NCBI GenBank assembly: GCA_016292635.1
Contig: JAEDIC010000007.1
Coordinates: forward strand, 1 to 64,000
Source of the DNA: Clostridia bacterium
GTDB taxonomy: Bacteria; Bacillota; Clostridia; Christensenellales; CAG-138
DNA: 64,000 bases
Direction: 5' to 3'
Shown in pieces: positions 61,302 to 64,000 of the stretch (position 1 is its first letter; each line of letters opens with the position of its first letter). Position numbers and translations under genes: made by a program. Under the pieces are notes generated by a model. The model worked only from the letters and a program-made list of their open reading frames with translations. It had not been told where the DNA came from and made no database searches.

Positions 61302-61742
61302 ATGCATAGCGTTGCTATAGGCTGCGATCCAAACGCAGTTCACGAGAAGGAGAGCATCAAGTCGATGCTTATCCAGAAAGGGTATTCGGTAACAGATTTT
61401 GGCAGCGACGACCCAATATACGCCAACGTAGCCATCGCCGTAGCTCAGGCTGTGGCGGAGAAGAAATACGATCGGGGGATCCTCATTTGCGGAACAGGAA
61501 TAGGGGTATCCGTGGCTGCAAACAAGGTAAAAGGCGCCTATGCTGCGCTTATAAGTGACGTGTATTCGGCCGAGAGGGCGCGAAAGAGCAATAATGCGAA
61601 TGTAGCCTGCTTCGGCGCCTTTACGCTGGGAGAGAAGCTTATGGCAAAGCTTGTGGAGACATTTCTTACTTCCGAATTTGAAGAGGGTTGTCCTTCCCAG
61701 CCTAAGGTGGACAGGATTTGTATGTTCGAGCAAAAGGGGTAG
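61302..61742 (+). CDS. RpiB/LacAB-family sugar-phosphate isomerase
   Basis: 146 residues. ICGTGIGVSVAANKV with Cys63 is the active-site core and SAERARKSNNAN the phosphate-binding helix. Two family residues differ: the usual DHAG reads DPNA (Pro10), and the ring-opening His of CHD is Ser85 in ISD. This may mean a substrate that is already open-chain, such as a tetrulose or apulose phosphate, in place of ribose 5-phosphate. GAAAGGAG precedes the ATG. Last gene of the operon. Confidence 0.85.
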   Translation: MHSVAIGCDPNAVHEKESIKSMLIQKGYSVTDFGSDDPIYANVAIAVAQAVAEKKYDRGILICGTGIGVSVAANKVKGAYAALISDVYSAERARKSNNANVACFGAFTLGEKLMAKLVETFLTSEFEEGCPSQPKVDRICMFEQKG

Positions 61743-62040
61743 CCGTATGCGGTGACCCGGAGCCATCCTGAGATTCATGTAAATCTTCGTATGGGTGTAC
61801 GACAGAAGCGCCTAAACGGAGGTTAGGTTACGATATATGGCTACAATTCGGTAGGGCCAATAGCGCATACTCAGAAATACGCACCGGCTGCCATGACGTC
61901 AGCGCTGGGAAATGCGGCACGCAAATATTTAAAGTGGGTATTTGTGCCTGCCGAAACCATACCCAGGGGCTTATTTAAAAACAGTAAAACAACATCATTT
62001 ATATGCAAACAACAAAGACACATGATCTTGAATTCAAAAA
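61743..62040 (+). other. Gap after the RpiB-like gene, possibly decayed coding sequence
   Basis: No intact gene. A stretch at about 61838-61975 reads in one frame as plausible protein (GPIAHTQKYAPAAMTSALG ...) without a good start or Shine-Dalgarno, and could be the remnant of a lost operon gene. No family recognised. The terminator at 62041 would then end the whole operon. Confidence 0.25.
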
Positions 62041-62082
62041 CCTCCTGTCGCTTTTACCCCGCGACAGGAGGTTTTGTTTTTT
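62041..62082 (+). terminator. Operon terminator
   Basis: CCTCCTGTCGC and GCGACAGGAGG form an 11-bp stem, then TTTTGTTTTTT. Probably ends the sugar operon begun at 53.7 kb. Confidence 0.9.
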
Positions 62083-62322
62083 ATGTCCGTTTTTCGGAGT
62101 TCGGTTCATCATGCGATGGATCGTTTTTCTGGAGCTTTCAGGAGAACGCCTCGTGATTTGACGCACGACGGTCCTCTTAAGGACCATGGGCAAGCCATGT
62201 AAAAGCCTTCGCGAGGGATGAGGCCGCCGTCTTGCGCGGACAATGAGGTATTCCTTGCGCAAAGTACAAAAGGTTTTGCGCGAAAAGCCCTTCCTGTGCA
62301 AAAAAAACAGCGGATATTATAA
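62083..62322. other. GC-rich folded stretch upstream of the ROK gene
   Basis: No gene. GGTCCTCTTAAGGACC, a GACGG...CCGTC pair and repeated GCGCAAAG/TTTTGCGC motifs allow extended folding. Short blocks such as GCCATGTAAA also occur in element copy C, so a distant relation is possible but not shown. Confidence 0.3.
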
Positions 62323-62360
62323 ATATGTTTATAAACATATATGAATATTGATGATATAAT
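62323..62360 (+). promoter_or_regulatory. Promoter and palindromic operator of the ROK-nagB group
   Basis: ATATGTTTATAAACATAT (62323-62340) is a perfect 18-bp palindrome. It lies over the expected -35 of a promoter whose -10 is TATAAT (62355-62360). Regulation by a repressor or activator of amino-sugar use is inferred. Confidence 0.65.
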
Positions 62361-62419
62361 GTACTTGTCGAAGGTTGGCAATATATAATAGATATATTCA
62401 TGTTGGAGGAGCTTATCAT

Positions 62420-63820
62420 ATGCAGCGTTACGGAGTATCTGTGGACATTCTGAACACTCCAGAACTGGACTCCGGCTTTATCCCCCTGCTCAAATACAAC
62501 AGGGCATTCCTCAAGGACGCAAAGAAGCCTGTTTCCGTCGCGGTGGAGCGGGCGAACGGGCAGATGTCCACCCATCATACCTTCATCCACGGCACAGATG
62601 AAATGCTGGAGGCGGATTGCTACTATATCGAGCGCCTCGTAAAGACCGTCCTTTGGATGAAGGGCGGTTTCAAGGTATACGTTGCCGGAGATGAGCGGGT
62701 ATACGACTATCTTTATAAGGCGTATAACGCCGGAGGTCAGCGGGAGTTTGACTGGGACTATATGGCGAATATATTCGAGCGCCCCTTTGAGGTGGTGTTT
62801 GTGGACAAGGTGCCAGAGGCCAAGGATTCCCCGAAGCGTGTGGGCGGCCATCTGGACGGATGCCGTATTGGCTTTGATGCCGGCGGATCCGACCGCAAGG
62901 TTTCCGCCGTTGTGGATGGGGAGACCGTTTACTCCGAGGAAGTTGTATGGTTTCCCAAAATAAACTCCGATCCGGACTATCACTATGAGGGCATAGTTTC
63001 CGCCCTGAAGTCCGCCGCTTCCCATATGCCCAGGGTGGATGCTGTGGGGGTTTCCTCCGCAGGAGTTTATATCAACGACCGCACCATGAGCGCCTCCCTG
63101 TTCCTTAAGGTTGGCAAGGAGGATTTCGATAAAAAGGTAAAGGATATCTACATCCGGGCCATTACCGATACCTTTGGCGATGTGCCCTATGCCGTGTATA
63201 ATGATGGGGACGTTTCCGCTTTGGCGGGCACAATGAGCCTGAATGACAACAATGTGCTGGGCATAGCCATGGGCACTAGCGAGGCCGTTGGCTATGTTGA
63301 CGGGGAAGGCCGCATTACCGGTTGGCTCAATGAGCTTGCTTTCGTGCCTGTGGACGCCTCCTCCGACGCCATGCGTGATGAGTGGTCCGGCGATATAGGC
63401 TGCGGCGTAAAGTATTTCTCCCAGGACAGCGTAATAAAGCTGGCCCCCCGGGCGGGCATAGAGCTGGATGAGAGCCTTTCCCCCGCAGAAAAGCTGAAGG
63501 TGGTTCAGGGCCTTATGGCGAAGGATGACCCCCGGGCCGCAAAGGTATACAGCTCCATCGGCGTATATCTTGGACATACTCTTGCATATTATTTTGACCT
63601 GTACGGATTTAAGCATGTTCTGCTGCTGGGCCGTGTAATGAGCGGCAAGGGCGGCGATCTGCTGCTGGGAAACTGCAAAAAGGTGCTCATGAGCGAGTAT
63701 CCCGATGTAAACAGCGCCATAAACCTTGCCCTGCCCGATGAAAAGTTCCGCCGGGTGGGCCAGTCCATGGCCGCCGCAAGCCTTGCGGAGTCCAATAGCG
63801 CAGAGCGAGCAGGAATATAA
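62420..63820 (+). CDS. ROK-family protein with N-terminal extension
   Basis: 466 residues. The ROK/actin-like kinase fold begins near residue 160 (IGFDAGGSDRKVSAVVDGE). VDAVGVSSAGV and VYNDGDVSALAGTMSL carry the probable catalytic Asp, then GIAMGTSEAVGYVD. The N-terminal 150 residues (starting YGVSVDILNTPELDSGFIPLL) are extra to normal ROK kinases of about 300 residues, and the usual ROK zinc-binding cysteines are not evident. Next to nagB, a role in N-acetylglucosamine or other amino-sugar phosphorylation is likely. Start behind GGAGGAG. Confidence 0.8.
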   Translation: MQRYGVSVDILNTPELDSGFIPLLKYNRAFLKDAKKPVSVAVERANGQMSTHHTFIHGTDEMLEADCYYIERLVKTVLWMKGGFKVYVAGDERVYDYLYKAYNAGGQREFDWDYMANIFERPFEVVFVDKVPEAKDSPKRVGGHLDGCRIGFDAGGSDRKVSAVVDGETVYSEEVVWFPKINSDPDYHYEGIVSALKSAASHMPRVDAVGVSSAGVYINDRTMSASLFLKVGKEDFDKKVKDIYIRAITDTFGDVPYAVYNDGDVSALAGTMSLNDNNVLGIAMGTSEAVGYVDGEGRITGWLNELAFVPVDASSDAMRDEWSGDIGCGVKYFSQDSVIKLAPRAGIELDESLSPAEKLKVVQGLMAKDDPRAAKVYSSIGVYLGHTLAYYFDLYGFKHVLLLGRVMSGKGGDLLLGNCKKVLMSEYPDVNSAINLALPDEKFRRVGQSMAAASLAESNSAERAGI

Positions 63821-63856
63821 ATGCAATCAAAAATATAAATAAGGAGACTACTATTG

Positions 63857-64000
63857 ATGAGAATTTACTGTGAGAAGGATTACGATGCTATGAGCCGCAG
63901 GGCCGCCAACATTATGGCTGCCGAAGTGATTCGTAAGCCCGACTGCGTGCTGGGTCTTGCCACCGGCTCCACCCCCGTGGGCGCATATAAGCAGCTTGCC
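63857..64000 (+). CDS. nagB: Glucosamine-6-phosphate deaminase (partial, runs off the window)
   Basis: The first 48 codons are present. VLGLATGSTPVGAYKQLA is the conserved NagB substrate loop at about residues 31-48. It converts glucosamine 6-phosphate to fructose 6-phosphate and ammonia. AAGGAG lies 10 nt before the ATG. It starts 36 bp after the ROK gene and is probably in the same operon. Confidence 0.92.
   Translation, partial: MRIYCEKDYDAMSRRAANIMAAEVIRKPDCVLGLATGSTPVGAYKQLA

Overview
The window looks like the chromosome of an anaerobic, low-oxygen-tolerance Firmicute of the Clostridia. Supporting signs are a valS T-box leader, sigma-A type promoters, Gram-positive spacing of Shine-Dalgarno sites, many lipoprotein solute-binding proteins, a class III (glycyl radical) ribonucleotide reductase, rubrerythrin, FeoAB, a CD1871A-like CXXC peptide and a likely selenoprotein. 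No phage, plasmid, CRISPR array, transposase or rRNA gene was seen. One tRNA (Glu, CTC) lies near the left edge.

Layout. 1-4.7 kb: tRNA-Glu, a LysE-type exporter, a nicotinamidase-like hydrolase with a nitroreductase, and feoAB. 4.9-8.1 kb (minus strand): thrC, a phosphoglycerate-mutase-like gene and an ACT-domain gene, a threonine operon with a suspected alternative homoserine kinase. 8.4-14.7 kb: an ADP-ribosylglycohydrolase followed by a complete BMP-type nucleoside ABC importer. 14.8-24.7 kb: an AbrB regulator with a glycosyltransferase, an EamA exporter, an RsmF-like rRNA methylase, T-box/valS, a Na/Pi cotransporter and mntP. 24.7-26.6 kb: a three-gene redox operon of a thioredoxin-fold lipoprotein with an in-frame TGA (probable selenocysteine), a 46-residue CXXC membrane peptide and a polyferredoxin-like membrane protein. 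28-35.5 kb: a maltodextrin-type ABC system with a LacI regulator and MalQ. 35.5-47.5 kb: a large membrane protein, nrdD, a MATE pump, pfkA, a threonine aldolase, ddl-murF and a run of small membrane proteins. 47.7-51.4 kb: an FMN-binding protein divergent from apbE, a second MATE pump and ogt. 51.4-52 kb: rubrerythrin. 52.4-61.7 kb: an RpiR regulator and a sugar operon of ribose-type ABC importer, D-lyxose-isomerase-like cupin, split transketolase, FGGY kinase and RpiB-like isomerase. 62.4-64 kb: a ROK-family gene and the start of nagB.

Two things stand out. First, the probable selenoprotein operon at 24.7-26.6 kb, in which the first cysteine of a TlpA-like CxxC motif is replaced by TGA. Second, a family of highly folded intergenic elements of about 198 bp. 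In two intact copies the element is flanked on both sides by an identical copy of the host gene's own Rho-independent terminator (29 bp and 21 bp direct repeats), as though it enters at terminators and duplicates them. A third copy is cut by the window edge, a fourth is degenerate, and a solo end hairpin lies behind nrdD. A smaller theme is three genes with an extended -10 box only 6-7 nt before the ATG, suggesting leaderless mRNAs.
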